Assembly: GCF_002300555.2 (NCBI RefSeq)
Contig: NZ_NTHN02000030.1
Span: 1-59,395 of the forward strand
Length of the DNA stretch: 59,395 nucleotides
Origin: Alloyangia mangrovi
GTDB taxonomy: Bacteria; Pseudomonadota; Alphaproteobacteria; Rhodobacterales; Rhodobacteraceae
Direction of reading: 5' to 3'
Below the pieces are notes generated by a model. The model made no database searches. It worked only from the letters and a program-made list of their open reading frames with translations, and was not told the DNA's origin. The position numbers and the translations under genes were made by a program. Within the stretch, counting starts at the first letter, position 1, and every line of letters begins with the position of its first letter. This document shows positions 29,042 to 38,098 of the stretch, one piece after another.

Positions 29042-29087
29042 TCCGCTTTCGGCCGGTCCCTCTTTGGGCCTGTCCCGAAATGACGAA

Positions 29088-29112
29088 CGGCGCGGTCCAT
29101 GGGACCGCGCCG
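29088..29112. terminator. Hairpin between the CHAP and FAH genes
   Basis: CGGCGCGGTCC and GGACCGCGCCG pair around a three-base loop in the 120 bases between the convergent stops. The tail is only mildly T-rich. Confidence 0.6.
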
Positions 29113-29161
29113 CGTTGCTTTCGGCAGCTGCCCTGCCCGCGCGCGGGGCAAGGCGCCAGCC

Positions 29162-30001
29162 TCATTCGTCGTCCACGCAGATCTGCTTCTGGGTGCCGAG
29201 TTTCTCGATGCCCAGCTCCACCGTATCGCCCGCCTTCAGGTAGCGCGGCGGCTTGAAGCCGAGGCCGACGCCCGGAGGCGTGCCGGTCGAGATGATGTCG
29301 CCCGGCTCGAGCGTGAAGAACTGCGACAGGTAGGACACGAGGAAGGGCACGCGGTAGACCATGGTGGCGGTCGAGCCGTCCTGCACGCGCTCGCCGTTCA
29401 CCTCGAGCCACATGCCGAGGTTGTCGAAATCGCCCACCTCGTCCGGGGTCACCAGCCAGGGGCCGGTCGGGCCGAAGTTGTCCGAGGACTTGCCCTTCAC
29501 CCACTGGCCGGCGCGCTCGGCCTGGAATTCCCGCTCGGAGACGTCGTTGATCAGGCAGAAGCCCGCGACGTGATCCATCGCGTCCTCTTCCTTCACGTAC
29601 TTGGCGGTCTTGCCGATGACGAAGCCGAGCTCGACCTCCCAGTCGGTCTTGACCGAGTTCCGCGGGATGATGATCGGATCGTTCGGGCCACAGATCGCCG
29701 AGGTGAACTTGGCGAAGATCACCGGCTCGGGCGGCACATCCATGCCGCTCTCGGCGGCGTGGTCGGCGTAGTTGAGGCCGATGCAGATGAACTTGCGGGT
29801 GCCGCCGACGCAGGCGCCGTAGCGCGGCTCACCCTCGACCAGCGGCAGCGAGGCCGGGTCGATCGACTTCAGCTTGTCGAGGTCGGTCAGCACATCGCCC
29901 GCGATGTCCGAGACATGGCCCGAAAGGTCGCGCAGCTTGCCATCGGCGTCGATCAGGCCGGGTTTCTCGGCGCCGCGTGCGCCGTAACGTGCGAGTTTCA
30001 T
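29162..30001 (-). CDS. Fumarylacetoacetate hydrolase-family enzyme of L-fucose/L-rhamnose breakdown
   Basis: The 279-residue FAH-superfamily hydrolase starts MKLARYGARGAEKPGLIDAD. The substrate- and metal-binding signature is in FICIGLNYADHAAESG, PVIFAKFTSAICGPND, DWEVELGFVIGK and GDIISTGTPPGVG. The family includes 2,4-diketo-3-deoxy-L-fuconate/rhamnonate hydrolases. The SDR and mutarotase upstream make that role likely, cleaving the diketo acid to pyruvate and lactate. It lies 20 bases after the SDR in the same direction. Confidence 0.85.
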   Translation of the reverse strand: MKLARYGARGAEKPGLIDADGKLRDLSGHVSDIAGDVLTDLDKLKSIDPASLPLVEGEPRYGACVGGTRKFICIGLNYADHAAESGMDVPPEPVIFAKFTSAICGPNDPIIIPRNSVKTDWEVELGFVIGKTAKYVKEEDAMDHVAGFCLINDVSEREFQAERAGQWVKGKSSDNFGPTGPWLVTPDEVGDFDNLGMWLEVNGERVQDGSTATMVYRVPFLVSYLSQFFTLEPGDIISTGTPPGVGLGFKPPRYLKAGDTVELGIEKLGTQKQICVDDE

Positions 30002-30021
30002 GGGGAGTTCCTTCTGAAGTC

Positions 30022-30768
30022 TTAGGTGGTCCAGCCGCCGTCGATGACGTGGGCCTGACCGGTGGTGAAACCGGATTCGTCGGAGGCGAGATAGGCGACC
30101 AGCGCGGCCACCTCTTTCGGGTCGCCCACCCGGCCCATCGGCTGGCGGCCGATGAAGGCCTTGAGCGCGCCCTCGTAGTCGCCGGTGTCGCGCAGGCGCT
30201 GGTGCAGCGAGGGGCTGTCGACCGTGCCCGGGCAGATGGCGTTGCAGCGGATGCCCTGCGTCACGTAATCGGCGGCGACGCCCTTGGTCAGCCCGACGAC
30301 CGCGGCCTTGGAGGCCGAGTAGACCAGCCGGTTGACCGGCCCGGTGATCGGCCCTGCGACCGAGGACATGTTGATGATCGAACCGCCGCCGTTTTCCAGC
30401 ATCCCGGGCAGGAAGGCGCGGATCATCCGGAACTGCGCCTTGGCGTTGAGGTCGAAGGCGAAATCCCATTGGTCCTCGGTGGCCTCGAGAAGCGTGCCCG
30501 CATGCACGATGCCGGCGCAGTTGAACAGCACGTCGACCGGGCCGGTCTCTTCGGCAAAGGCCTTGATCGCGGCGCCGTCGAGCACATTGAGCGTCTTGGC
30601 GGTGATGCCCGCGATCTGCCCGAGCTCTTCGAGCGCCGCGTCGTTGATGTCGGTGGCGATGACCTCGGCCCCCTCGGCGGCGAAGCGCTCGGCGGTGGCA
30701 CGGCCTATCCCCTGCCCGGCGGCGGTGATCACCGCCTTCTTGCCGGCAAGTCTTTTTTCCAAATTCAT
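30022..30768 (-). CDS. Short-chain dehydrogenase, probable 2-keto-3-deoxy-L-fuconate dehydrogenase
   Basis: The 248-residue SDR starts MNLEKRLAGKKAVITAAGQG; the cofactor motif is TAAGQGIGRATAERF and an Asp in ATDIND suggests NAD. The catalytic triad S-Y-K is in NMSSVAGPITG and YSASKAAVVGL. It has the compact end of bacterial HSDH-like 2-keto-3-deoxy-sugar-acid dehydrogenases (GGWTT). It lies between the mutarotase and the FAH gene; with them it forms the non-phosphorylated route of L-fucose or L-rhamnose use. Sugar specificity is not readable. Confidence 0.85.
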   Translation of the reverse strand: MNLEKRLAGKKAVITAAGQGIGRATAERFAAEGAEVIATDINDAALEELGQIAGITAKTLNVLDGAAIKAFAEETGPVDVLFNCAGIVHAGTLLEATEDQWDFAFDLNAKAQFRMIRAFLPGMLENGGGSIINMSSVAGPITGPVNRLVYSASKAAVVGLTKGVAADYVTQGIRCNAICPGTVDSPSLHQRLRDTGDYEGALKAFIGRQPMGRVGDPKEVAALVAYLASDESGFTTGQAHVIDGGWTT

Positions 30769-30985
30769 TCTTCCTCCTGGTCCCTCATGCAGCCATCACA
30801 CCCCCGGCAGGCGATCCCGGCCGATGGGTCCTCTGCCCTCGCGGCGCATCTCCTTGATGCTGCGCGTCCTTTCTATGATGCGCCCGGCGCCCGCGTCCAT
30901 GTCTTCGGCGCGCCAAGGGCGACGTCCCGACATTGCACGGATCCAGACATGCAGCCCCCCGCACCGTTCCGACTTTGGGCGCGGC

Positions 30986-31321
30986 TCATTCAAGATGAAA
31001 GACCTCTTCGGCCTCGGCCCACCACGCGCCCTCGTCGCGGGTCTCGAGCGGCCGCTGCAGGGGCATGCAAAGCGCCCACCAGTCCTGCGTCACCGGGTCG
31101 GCCGCCATCTTGGCCATATCCGCGTCGAAGTCGGTCCCGACATATTCGAAATAGGCAAAGAGCAGGTTCTCGGGCTCCTTGAGAAAGATCGAATAGTTGC
31201 GGATGTTGCAGGCGGTGATCATCGCCAGCACCTGCGGCCAGACCGCGGCGTGGAGGCGCTTGTACTCGGCGATCCCCGCGGGATCGACAGCGATGATCTG
31301 GCCGTGGCGTTGGGCTGTCAT
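30986..31321 (-). CDS. L-rhamnose/L-fucose mutarotase
   Basis: The 111-residue protein starts MTAQRHGQIIAVDPAGIAEY and belongs to the RhaM/FucU-like DUF718 dimeric ferredoxin-like fold: KRLHAAVWPQVLAMI, NYSIFLKEPENLLFAYFEY, MAADPVTQDWWALCMPLQ. The active His and Trp residues are present. It interconverts sugar anomers before oxidation by an L-fucose or L-rhamnose dehydrogenase, which is not in the window. It heads the SDR/FAH set, with a 217-base gap to the SDR. Confidence 0.88.
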   Translation of the reverse strand: MTAQRHGQIIAVDPAGIAEYKRLHAAVWPQVLAMITACNIRNYSIFLKEPENLLFAYFEYVGTDFDADMAKMAADPVTQDWWALCMPLQRPLETRDEGAWWAEAEEVFHLE

Positions 31322-31446
31322 GCGGGCTCCTCGGTGGTGTTGGCGGGGATGCGCACCGGTGCCCACCGTAGTGGACTATTCATATTCGGGGCTATCATTC
31401 ATATCTAAACTTCTAGTTGACGTGCTGTCAACGCGCCCCGGCATGA

Positions 31447-31476
31447 GAAAAGGCGCCCCGATTTCCCGAGGCGCCT
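31447..31476 (-). terminator. Terminator of the acyl-CoA thioesterase gene
   Basis: AGGCGCC at 31451 pairs with GGCGCCT at 31470 around an 11-12 base loop, and on the minus strand runs into TTTTC. It lies ~45 bases after the stop at 31520. Confidence 0.7.
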
Positions 31477-31519
31477 GACCGCGATCCTTCTGGCTGTCCC
31501 CGCGGGGACGGATCCCGGA

Positions 31520-31993
31520 TCAGCCCTCGGTGGCGCGGCGCATCTCTTCCTCGAACTGCACGCGCAGCTTCTTGCGGATCGCCGCGGCGCGCTGGCGTTT
31601 CCTTTCAAGTTCGGAGGTGACCTCCAGTGCGGGAACCTCGGCCGGGCGGCCCTCGTCATCGACCGCGACCATGGTGAAGTAGCACGAGTTGGTGTGGCGG
31701 CGGCTGCCCTTGCGAATATCCTCTGCCTCGACCCGGATGCCGATCTCCATCGAGGTGCGCCCCGCATGGTTGACCCGCGCGCGGAAGGTCACCAGTTCGC
31801 CCACGTTGATCGGCTGCTTGAAGGTCACCTGATCGACCGAGAGCGTCACCGCGTAGCGCCCCGAGAAGCGCGAGGCGCAGGAAAAGGCGACGCGGTCGAG
31901 CAGGTTGAGCAGCGCACCGCCGTGCACCTTGCCGCTGAAATTTGCCATGTCGGGCGTCATCAACACGGTCATCTCGAGTTCGCGGGGGTCCAT
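31520..31993 (-). CDS. Hotdog-fold acyl-CoA thioesterase
   Basis: The 157-residue enzyme starts MDPRELEMTVLMTPDMANFS and carries the YciA-like hotdog motifs NFSGKVHGGALLNLLDRVAF (acidic and Gly loop) and YAVTLSVDQVTFKQPINVG. A C-terminal basic helix follows (ERKRQRAAAIRKKLRVQ). It hydrolyses acyl-CoA to acid plus CoA. GGAG lies just before the chosen ATG; an ATG 12 bases upstream is possible. The stop is followed by the hairpin at 31447. Confidence 0.9.
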   Translation of the reverse strand: MDPRELEMTVLMTPDMANFSGKVHGGALLNLLDRVAFSCASRFSGRYAVTLSVDQVTFKQPINVGELVTFRARVNHAGRTSMEIGIRVEAEDIRKGSRRHTNSCYFTMVAVDDEGRPAEVPALEVTSELERKRQRAAAIRKKLRVQFEEEMRRATEG

Positions 31994-32373
31994 GGCTTGC
32001 TCCATCACTGGCCTGATCATCCGAAGCTCAGCGCTATCACAGGGCCGCCACGGGATGCCGCAACTTTCCGACCCGGGGTGGCGGAATCCGCGCCGGGTGG
32101 GCAGAGCGGCATCGCCGCACACGCCAAAAGAGCGCGTGACAGAGGGAGTCGCGTTCCGCGGGAGTTCTTCGTCAGCGCCCGTAAGGACGTCCCCACCCCC
32201 TCCAGCCAAGAAAGGTCCGGACGTGACCTTTTGGCAACCGGCAGGGAAACCCCGCACATTCCCCCCCGGCTTATCCACGTGGACGCTACGTAAACCTCGG
32301 GATGACTCGGTTGAGCGATCTGTGTTTCACCGACATCCTTGGGGGACTGTCACCCCCTCATAAGGAGACCTTC

Positions 32374-32733
32374 ATGGCCCGGATTCTTCTGATCCTTCCC
32401 GACCAGGACCAGCGCAGCGCTCTGGATCGCATCCTTGCCGAGGGCGGCCATGATGCCTTTCAGACCGCCACTGCCGTGGATGCCCGGCCGCTGATCGAAA
32501 GCGGGCTCTATGATCTTGTGATGCTGGATCCCGAGCTGCCCGACCAGGATGGGTTCGACTTCCTGCGCGACCTGCGCGCGGGCAACAAGCGCCAGCCCAT
32601 CGTGGTGCTGAACCGCTACGCGCGGGTGGCGACCACGCTGCTGGCCAAGGGGCTCGGCGCGAGCGGCATCCTGACGATGCCCTTCACACGCGGCGAATTC
32701 TTCATGACCATCGACGACGCGATCGCCGCCTGA
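32374..32733 (+). CDS. Single-domain response-regulator-like protein lacking the switch lysine
   Basis: The 119-residue protein starts MARILLILPDQDQRSALDRI after TAAGGAG. It has a receiver-domain layout: ILPDQDQ acidic pocket, phosphoacceptor Asp in DLVMLDPELPDQDGFD, Thr/Ser position in PIVVLNRYA. The conserved Lys of the KPF motif is replaced: GASGILTMPFTRGEF. It may be a non-phosphorylated or atypical receiver. No HTH or kinase is adjacent, and it is followed by a hairpin. Confidence 0.8.
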   Translation: MARILLILPDQDQRSALDRILAEGGHDAFQTATAVDARPLIESGLYDLVMLDPELPDQDGFDFLRDLRAGNKRQPIVVLNRYARVATTLLAKGLGASGILTMPFTRGEFFMTIDDAIAA

Positions 32734-32809
32734 GCGATCACCCCGGAAGGGCTCCCGCAACGCCGGGATTCCCAGCCAAGGCCATTTTCACGAAGTGGGA
32801 AAAGTTTCG

Positions 32810-32836
32810 CGCCCTGCTCCGGAAGGAGCGGGGCGC
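32810..32836. terminator. Hairpin between the receiver and lipoprotein genes
   Basis: GCGCCCTGCTCC pairs with GGAGCGGGGCGC (one mismatch) around GGAA, in the convergent interval. It probably serves both strands. Confidence 0.7.
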
Positions 32837-32842
32837 GTGTAC

Positions 32843-33232
32843 TTAGAGAGACTTGGGCAGAGGCGCGCGGACGAACTCGAGCCCGCAGTGCTTCTGGATA
32901 CTTGCCGCCTCGAGGGCGTCCATCGTGCCCTTCAGCCGCGCGACCTCCGAGGCATTGGCATCATTGCCCCCGACGAAGAAGGCAGCGGGCCAGAAGAGCG
33001 CCATTGCGACACCCGCCGCGACGGCATCGTTCCGCGCCTTGGCGTTCTGGACCTTGAACGCGAGCGCAGACCGCTCGGAAATGCGCAGCGCTTCTTCGGT
33101 AACCTGGCTGCAAGAATACGACTGGAACTGTAACGGCGAAACATATTGACCGGAAATATACGCGGATTTGGTCGCGCAGCCCGCGGTTGCGAGGCACGCG
33201 GCAAGCCCGAAGGCAGCAAGCTTGAAGCTCAT
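32843..33232 (-). CDS. Small lipoprotein of unknown function
   Basis: The 129-residue protein starts MSFKLAAFGLAACLATAGCA, a lipoprotein signal with Cys at residue ~19. Then YISGQYVSPLQFQSYSC and CSQVTEEALRISERSALAFK resemble small metal-free helical lipoproteins common in this group. A Gly-rich hydrophobic stretch (GVAMALFWPAAFFVGG) lies near the end. No function is known to me. Confidence 0.75.
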   Translation of the reverse strand: MSFKLAAFGLAACLATAGCATKSAYISGQYVSPLQFQSYSCSQVTEEALRISERSALAFKVQNAKARNDAVAAGVAMALFWPAAFFVGGNDANASEVARLKGTMDALEAASIQKHCGLEFVRAPLPKSL

Positions 33233-33389
33233 GCGATTGTTCCTTCACCTGACAGTGCGTCAAGAGGGCGGATTTCCGCTCATCAAATCAACCTGGCGTA
33301 GATTCATATAGGGACTTCTCGTTTGACGTGTGCCCCAGAGATCACAAAACTTCAAAGTTGATTACTCAATATTTCCATAATGTTAAACG

Positions 33390-33790
33390 AGGGTAAATTC
33401 GCCACCTGGCCGGGTCACCTGGCCCCGGGCGCGGGGGAATCCGGCCAGCTCGGGCAGCAACCTATCCGCGAACCAAGCCCCGCCGCCGACCAGAAGCCCC
33501 TGCCCACCCGCACTGTCGACCTTGGAAAGCGCCGCCCGCAGGCAGGTGTCTACTTCGAGCCATTTCTCGACCTGCCGCTACAGGATCGTGCCTCCTTCGC
33601 TGCGCCTCAGCTCGAAGTCGGCTTCGAGCTGCAGTATTTTGTGGCTGAGAGCGGGTGATGAAATATTGAGCTTGTCGTCCGCTCTCGGGATGAAGCGTTT
33701 CCCGGCGAATTTCACAACCGAATAGATTTCTCTCGAAAATTCAGGCTTGTGCACACCACTCCGGCGGGTGATCTCATTCTTCGCACGCAC
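33390..33790 (-). pseudogene. Degenerate LysR-type regulator remnant
   Basis: On the minus strand, FAGKRFIPRADDKLNISSPA and LSHKILQLEADFELRR resemble the LysR winged HTH. An in-frame TAG follows GGTIL, then the same frame continues RQVEKWLEVDTCLRAALSK and GGQGLLVGGGAWFADRLLPE LAGF, like the start of a LysR effector domain. Both parts are too short for a working regulator. It looks like a decayed gene, filling most of the 33233-33863 gap. Confidence 0.45.
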
Positions 33791-33863
33791 AGCGCGAATT
33801 ATTCTTACCCGATCAACTCTCTTCGACGGGTAGGACTCGAGTCATCCAGATACCGGAGCGGTC

Positions 33864-34340
33864 ATGAAAGACGACGATCTCAGGCACCTGCGCGAGACCA
33901 TTCGCATCGCAAGGGAAAGCCGCGACGCCGGCAACCACCCCTTTGGCGCGACGCTGGTCGGGCCGGATGGCGCGGTGCTGCTGCGCCGGGGCAACAATTA
34001 CAGCGACGACAAGGGCGTCGGCCATGCGGAGCTGCTCGTCGCGCAGGAGGCAAGCCGTCTCTATGCGCCCGAATTCCTCGAGAGCTGCACGCTCTACACC
34101 TCGGTCGAGCCCTGCTGCATGTGCGCCGGCGCCTGCTACTGGGCCGGGATCGGCACGGTGGTCTACGGCATGACCGAGAAGCGCCTTGCGGTGCTGACCG
34201 GCGACAACCCAGAGAACCTGACGCTCGACCTGCCCTGCGAGGAGGTGTTCCGCGCCGGCCAGCGCAAGGTCGAGACGCGCGGCCCCTACAGCGAGATAGA
34301 GGAAGAGGTCGCCGAAGGGCACCGCGGCTTCTGGCAGTAA
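33864..34340 (+). CDS. Nucleoside/nucleobase deaminase (CDA/TadA fold)
   Basis: The 158-residue zinc-dependent deaminase starts MKDDDLRHLRETIRIARESR. The zinc site is HAELL with PCCMCAGACYW (HAE-x-PCxxC), and NHPFGATLVGPDG and GMTEKRLAVLTG fit the guanine/cytosine/tRNA-adenosine deaminase group. Its short length and lack of the tRNA-binding C-terminus suggest a free-base or nucleoside substrate. It is convergent with the GTPase pair. Confidence 0.85.
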   Translation: MKDDDLRHLRETIRIARESRDAGNHPFGATLVGPDGAVLLRRGNNYSDDKGVGHAELLVAQEASRLYAPEFLESCTLYTSVEPCCMCAGACYWAGIGTVVYGMTEKRLAVLTGDNPENLTLDLPCEEVFRAGQRKVETRGPYSEIEEEVAEGHRGFWQ

Positions 34341-34375
34341 TATCCACGCGGGTCCGGCCGGTATCGCGCGGTGGG

Positions 34376-35944
34376 TTAGCTCTCGCCCTCGGGCGCATCG
34401 TCGCCCTGCGCGTACTTCCGGCCGAACGCCGTCAGCGCGCCGCGCAGGCCGCGCCCGGCGCGGGCGGCCTCCCTGCGCATGCCACTGGTCTTCGCCTCGA
34501 TCCGCAGCCGGTTTCTCTGGGTGTCGAGCGCCGGGCCGACCAGGCTGTCGATGCGGGCGCGCAGGCGATCGACGTTCCAATCGGGTTCGGTGAGCACCAC
34601 GGGGATCGTGTTGGCGGTGGCGCGAGGGTCGGCAATGTCCTGCTGCACGGCGGCGACAACCTCGGTGACGCGCTCCATGGCCTCGGCGGTGAGATGACCC
34701 TCTGGGAAGGGCCAGCCGGGCAGCAGAGCGTCGACGCATGAGACCACCACCACCACCGGCGGCATCCGCCGCCGCGGGTCGCCCGAAATGATCTCGCGCA
34801 GCAACGCGATGGTGGCGCGGTCGATCTCGCGCGCGGGGCGGTTGGCGCGGATGGTCCAGATGACGAGATCGGCACGGGCCAGCTCCCCGGCAACCGTCCG
34901 AGCCAGCCTGTCGGAGCCGTCGAGCCCCGGCATGTCGAGAAGCATCGTCTCGACCCCGTCGAAATCCGTGGGATAGGTCTTGGGCGCGTCGGTGGTCGGG
35001 ATCACGTCGACCTCGGCCAGGTCGGCGCCGAGCAGTGCGTTGACGAGGCTCGACTTTCCGGCGCTGATCTGCCCGGCGACGGCGATGCGCAGCGGCATGT
35101 CGCTGGCCGCCAGCCGCGCCCGGTCGAGGTCGCTGGAGGCAAGGCCAAGGTCGAGCAGCTCGGAGTCCGAGAACCGCAGTCGCCCGGAATAGAGCTCGAC
35201 CGCCGCCGCCGCGACTTCCTCGAGCAAGAGCGCCTGCAGGATGGCCGTGCCCTCGCTGGTGACAAAGGACGAATGCCCCTCGGCGATGACCCCCTCGATC
35301 TCGCGCAGCACGGCGGTGGGCAGGGATTTGACCGCGCGGATCACCCGCCAGGCGTTCCAGCCGTGTTTCTTGACCTTCCAGGCGACGTCACGGCGCTGCC
35401 AGAGCCAGAGCAGCGTGCCGACCGAGATGCTGTCCGAAAAGGGCACCTTGTCGCGGATGTCCGAGCGCAGGCGCACGGCGACGCGGTCGATGAGCAGGAG
35501 CGCCTCGGGGACGGTGAAGTCGAGCACCCCCTTGTCGCCCTTGCCCGAGGCCGCCGCCACTCGCTGCACCACCTCCTGCGCGATTGGCTGCAGATCTTCC
35601 CAGGGCAGCGGGCTCGCGGTTCTCTCCTCGATGTAGACCTGCGCCGCCTCGAAGGCGCCGATCTCGCGCTCGCCCCAGGCGGGATCGACCCGGGCGTGCA
35701 GCTGGTCGGGTCGGGGCGCTGCGCCAGCCGCGCGGCCGCGCATCCATAGCCGCAGCAGCCGGATGAGCGCGACCAGCCCGCCAAGCGAGATCGAACCGAC
35801 GATGAATTCGATGAGCCAGCCGTGCTCGATCATCCAGGCGAAGCCGGCGAGCATCGCCGCCACGAAGGGCAGCGCAAGCGCGGCGACCGCCAGCAGCCGG
35901 TCCCAGCGCAGCAGCGCCGGGCGGAGGCGCTCAGTCAGCTTCAT
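34376..35944 (-). CDS. Membrane-anchored GTPase (dynamin-like / YfjP-like)
   Basis: The 522-residue protein starts MKLTERLRPALLRWDRLLAV, with two hydrophobic helices at residues ~18-65. The G domain starts near residue ~285: P-loop AGQISAGKSSLVNAL, switch/G2 area TTDAPKTYPTDF, G3 DMPGLDGSD. The G4 motif is degenerate (SCVDALLPG for NKxD). The middle contains an acidic helical region. It lies downstream of a second GTPase, with a 14-base overlap at its start. Such pairs occur in bacterial membrane-linked GTPase operons; the exact role is unknown. Confidence 0.85.
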   Translation of the reverse strand: MKLTERLRPALLRWDRLLAVAALALPFVAAMLAGFAWMIEHGWLIEFIVGSISLGGLVALIRLLRLWMRGRAAGAAPRPDQLHARVDPAWGEREIGAFEAAQVYIEERTASPLPWEDLQPIAQEVVQRVAAASGKGDKGVLDFTVPEALLLIDRVAVRLRSDIRDKVPFSDSISVGTLLWLWQRRDVAWKVKKHGWNAWRVIRAVKSLPTAVLREIEGVIAEGHSSFVTSEGTAILQALLLEEVAAAAVELYSGRLRFSDSELLDLGLASSDLDRARLAASDMPLRIAVAGQISAGKSSLVNALLGADLAEVDVIPTTDAPKTYPTDFDGVETMLLDMPGLDGSDRLARTVAGELARADLVIWTIRANRPAREIDRATIALLREIISGDPRRRMPPVVVVVSCVDALLPGWPFPEGHLTAEAMERVTEVVAAVQQDIADPRATANTIPVVLTEPDWNVDRLRARIDSLVGPALDTQRNRLRIEAKTSGMRREAARAGRGLRGALTAFGRKYAQGDDAPEGES

Positions 35945-37005
35945 CCGAGGACCTCCTGAAGGCGCGCTGGTAGACCTTGCGCAGTTCCTCCTCGCTCGGC
36001 GCCCTGCCCTGCGCGCTGCGGTAGAGGAAATAGGCGGCGGCCCTGCCGAGCGCATAGGTGGTGGCAAAGCTGATCGCCCCGGCGGTGGCGGCCCCCACCG
36101 TCTGGCCGTAGACCGGGATCAGCTTGGCCAGCTCGCGCAGGCCGAAATTCGTGGCATAGCGCGCGCCGATGCTGAGCCCCATTGTGCTGAGGAAGGCCGC
36201 GCCGACCTTGCGGTCCCATGTCACCCCGTAGCGCAGCCCCAACTCGTGCAGCATCTTGAGCTGCGTGGCGGGCACAGCGACCATGCCGACCACCGGCGCG
36301 AGATCGCTGGTAAGCGCCACCCCAGCATAGGAGAGCACGCAGCGCTTGTGCTTCTCGAACTCGATCTGTTCGGCATCGCTGGCACGGGTCTTCTCCAGCA
36401 GAAGGCCCGCCGCCGGCAACGCCTCGAGCAGGTGCCCGCGCAGCGCGTCGAGCCCCTCGACATCGCTCGCCTCGCTCGGCGCCAGCGTGAGGCTGACCGC
36501 GGGAAGCGCCCGCCCCGCGGCGCGGCTCATGCGAGCGGCGATGGTGCGCTCGGGCGCGTTCGCGGGCGTCCGGGTCGGTCACGAGGTCCTTGCCGGTGAG
36601 CACGAGGATGGCACGCATCCCGGCCTCCGCCCGGACGATGTCCGTCAGGGCGTCGGCCACCATGCCCTGCACCGGATCATCGAGCCGGCAGACCACCAGC
36701 AGCACGTGGCTGCGGTCGCGGCAGGCGGCGAGGTCCTCGGTCGGGTCATAGCCCGCCTCGCCCAGCCCGCGGGTGTCTAGAAAGCGCACAAGCGGCTGCC
36801 CGGGCGGGAAATCGTAGCTGCGCGCGGAGCGCGTGCAAGGCTGGAAGCCGTCCCCGATCTCGGCGTAGGACTGCTCGGTGAGGGCGCAGACAAGCGAGGA
36901 TTTTCCCGCACCGGTCTTGCCAAGCAGCCAGACGACGGGCAGCACGATCTCGTCGCTCTCTTCGGCCGGGAAACGTCTGGAGCGTCTGAATATCCGGTTC
37001 AGCAT
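35931..37005 (-). pseudogene. GTPase with C-terminal DUF697-like membrane region, frameshifted
   Basis: The start MLNRIFRRSRRFPAEESDEI is followed by P-loop LLGKTGAGKSSLVCAL, G3 FLDTRGLGEAGYDP, and G4 VLTGKDLVTDPDA. The frame breaks near 36552-36554 (ggg; gg would give RERAERTIAARMSRA). It resumes as MSRAAGRALPAVSLTLAPS with a DUF697-like tail (VALTSDLAPVVGMVAVPATQ). The intact protein would be ~355 residues and first in an operon with the downstream GTPase. An extra base of sequencing origin is likely. Confidence 0.75.
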
Positions 37006-38098
37006 CCTGTATCCGATCTGCGGCCTGCCTCGTCCGCCTTGGGTGAATGGTCCGTCAAAAAGCCCCCCAGTTCAACATGACCCGTCAGCCCCCGAGGCAC
37101 CGGACGCCGCTGCGGCGCGCGGCTCACGGTACCGAGACGATCATTTCCTTGCCTTGACCGCCCGGGGGGTGCTTGTCACTTGAAATGGGGTATTTTCTCG
37201 GCGGGACCAGCTTCGGGCCCCGGTTGTCCCGGCAGGCAGCTGCGCACTCCGGCAGGGCATCCGGACCGTAAGCGCGCTGCGCATCGGGGTTCGGGCGCGC
37301 AACACGTGCGCGGAGGCGTGCCGTTGGACGCCTTGATCGGCGTCAGCCGGCTGACGCCGGACACGACCCGCCGCGTCGCCGGTGTCGCGGAGATCATGGC
37401 TCACGGCGGCCTGCACAGGAAAAAACGCCCGCTCGACTGCGTCGCCGTCCCCCATCGCGCGGATTTCACCCCGGACTTCATGGGTGGGGCCTTTGGCCAC
37501 TTCAATTGAGAGCCGGCACTGCATCTGCATATGGCCCGGGTCGCTTGTTGGGTTCAGCTCAATCTCACACGGCAAATGACCCCGTGACCATGCTCAGAGC
37601 ATGCGGGAGACCATCAGCAAAACAGGGGGCGGAAAGTGGGGCACTTACGGGGGCATTTCTACCGCCCTCGGGCCGGAAGTCTCGTAACTTCGGTATGTTA
37701 GGTGTGATGTTCGGTTAAGATTGGAATCTGACACGTTCTCAAGTGATTGATCCAGAATCTTTTTCTTTTTGGGCGTCACAACCAACTTGGAGCTTTTTCC
37801 GGGGAAGACTGGAACCTCCGCGCTATGGCTCCTCAAAGCCCATGAAACTGTGGCTCAGATCGCAGTCTTGCCCGAATAACACTGACTGGGCGCAAACGTG
37901 GATTAAAGTCCCCTGACAGGGTGCCTCGCGCAGCCGAGCACGGCACCTCGCCCTATCGTACTACCAGAAATGCCTTCGCCCTGCCGCGTAAGCGACAGGG
38001 CGAGATTTCACTTGTATTCACGTTGGATAAGGCGGACAGGTCTCTTGACCTGATGAGCACGGGACCAACCTAGTAGTGCCCGCGAAAGCCTTTGAAGT
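37006..38098. other. 1.1 kb border interval between chromosome and transposition module
   Basis: No convincing gene is seen. Open frames of 109 residues (37180-37509, +) and 144 residues (37141-37575, -) oppose each other and have no recognised domain. From ~37560 the sequence becomes less G+C-rich. At 37977-38003, TCGCCCTG and CAGGGCGA form a hairpin downstream of tniQ. GTGCC/GGCAC flank 37921-37946. A shared motif with the tnsA-side end is noted under findings. Confidence 0.45.

Noticed and set aside
37141-37575. Opposing 109- and 144-residue frames after the GTPase operon
   Set aside because: No domain, no ribosome-binding site and mutual overlap; neither can be preferred.
37900-38098. 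CRISPR array beside tniQ, as in guide-dependent Tn7-like elements
   Set aside because: Hairpins are present but no repeat of constant length with spacers, and no cas gene in the window.
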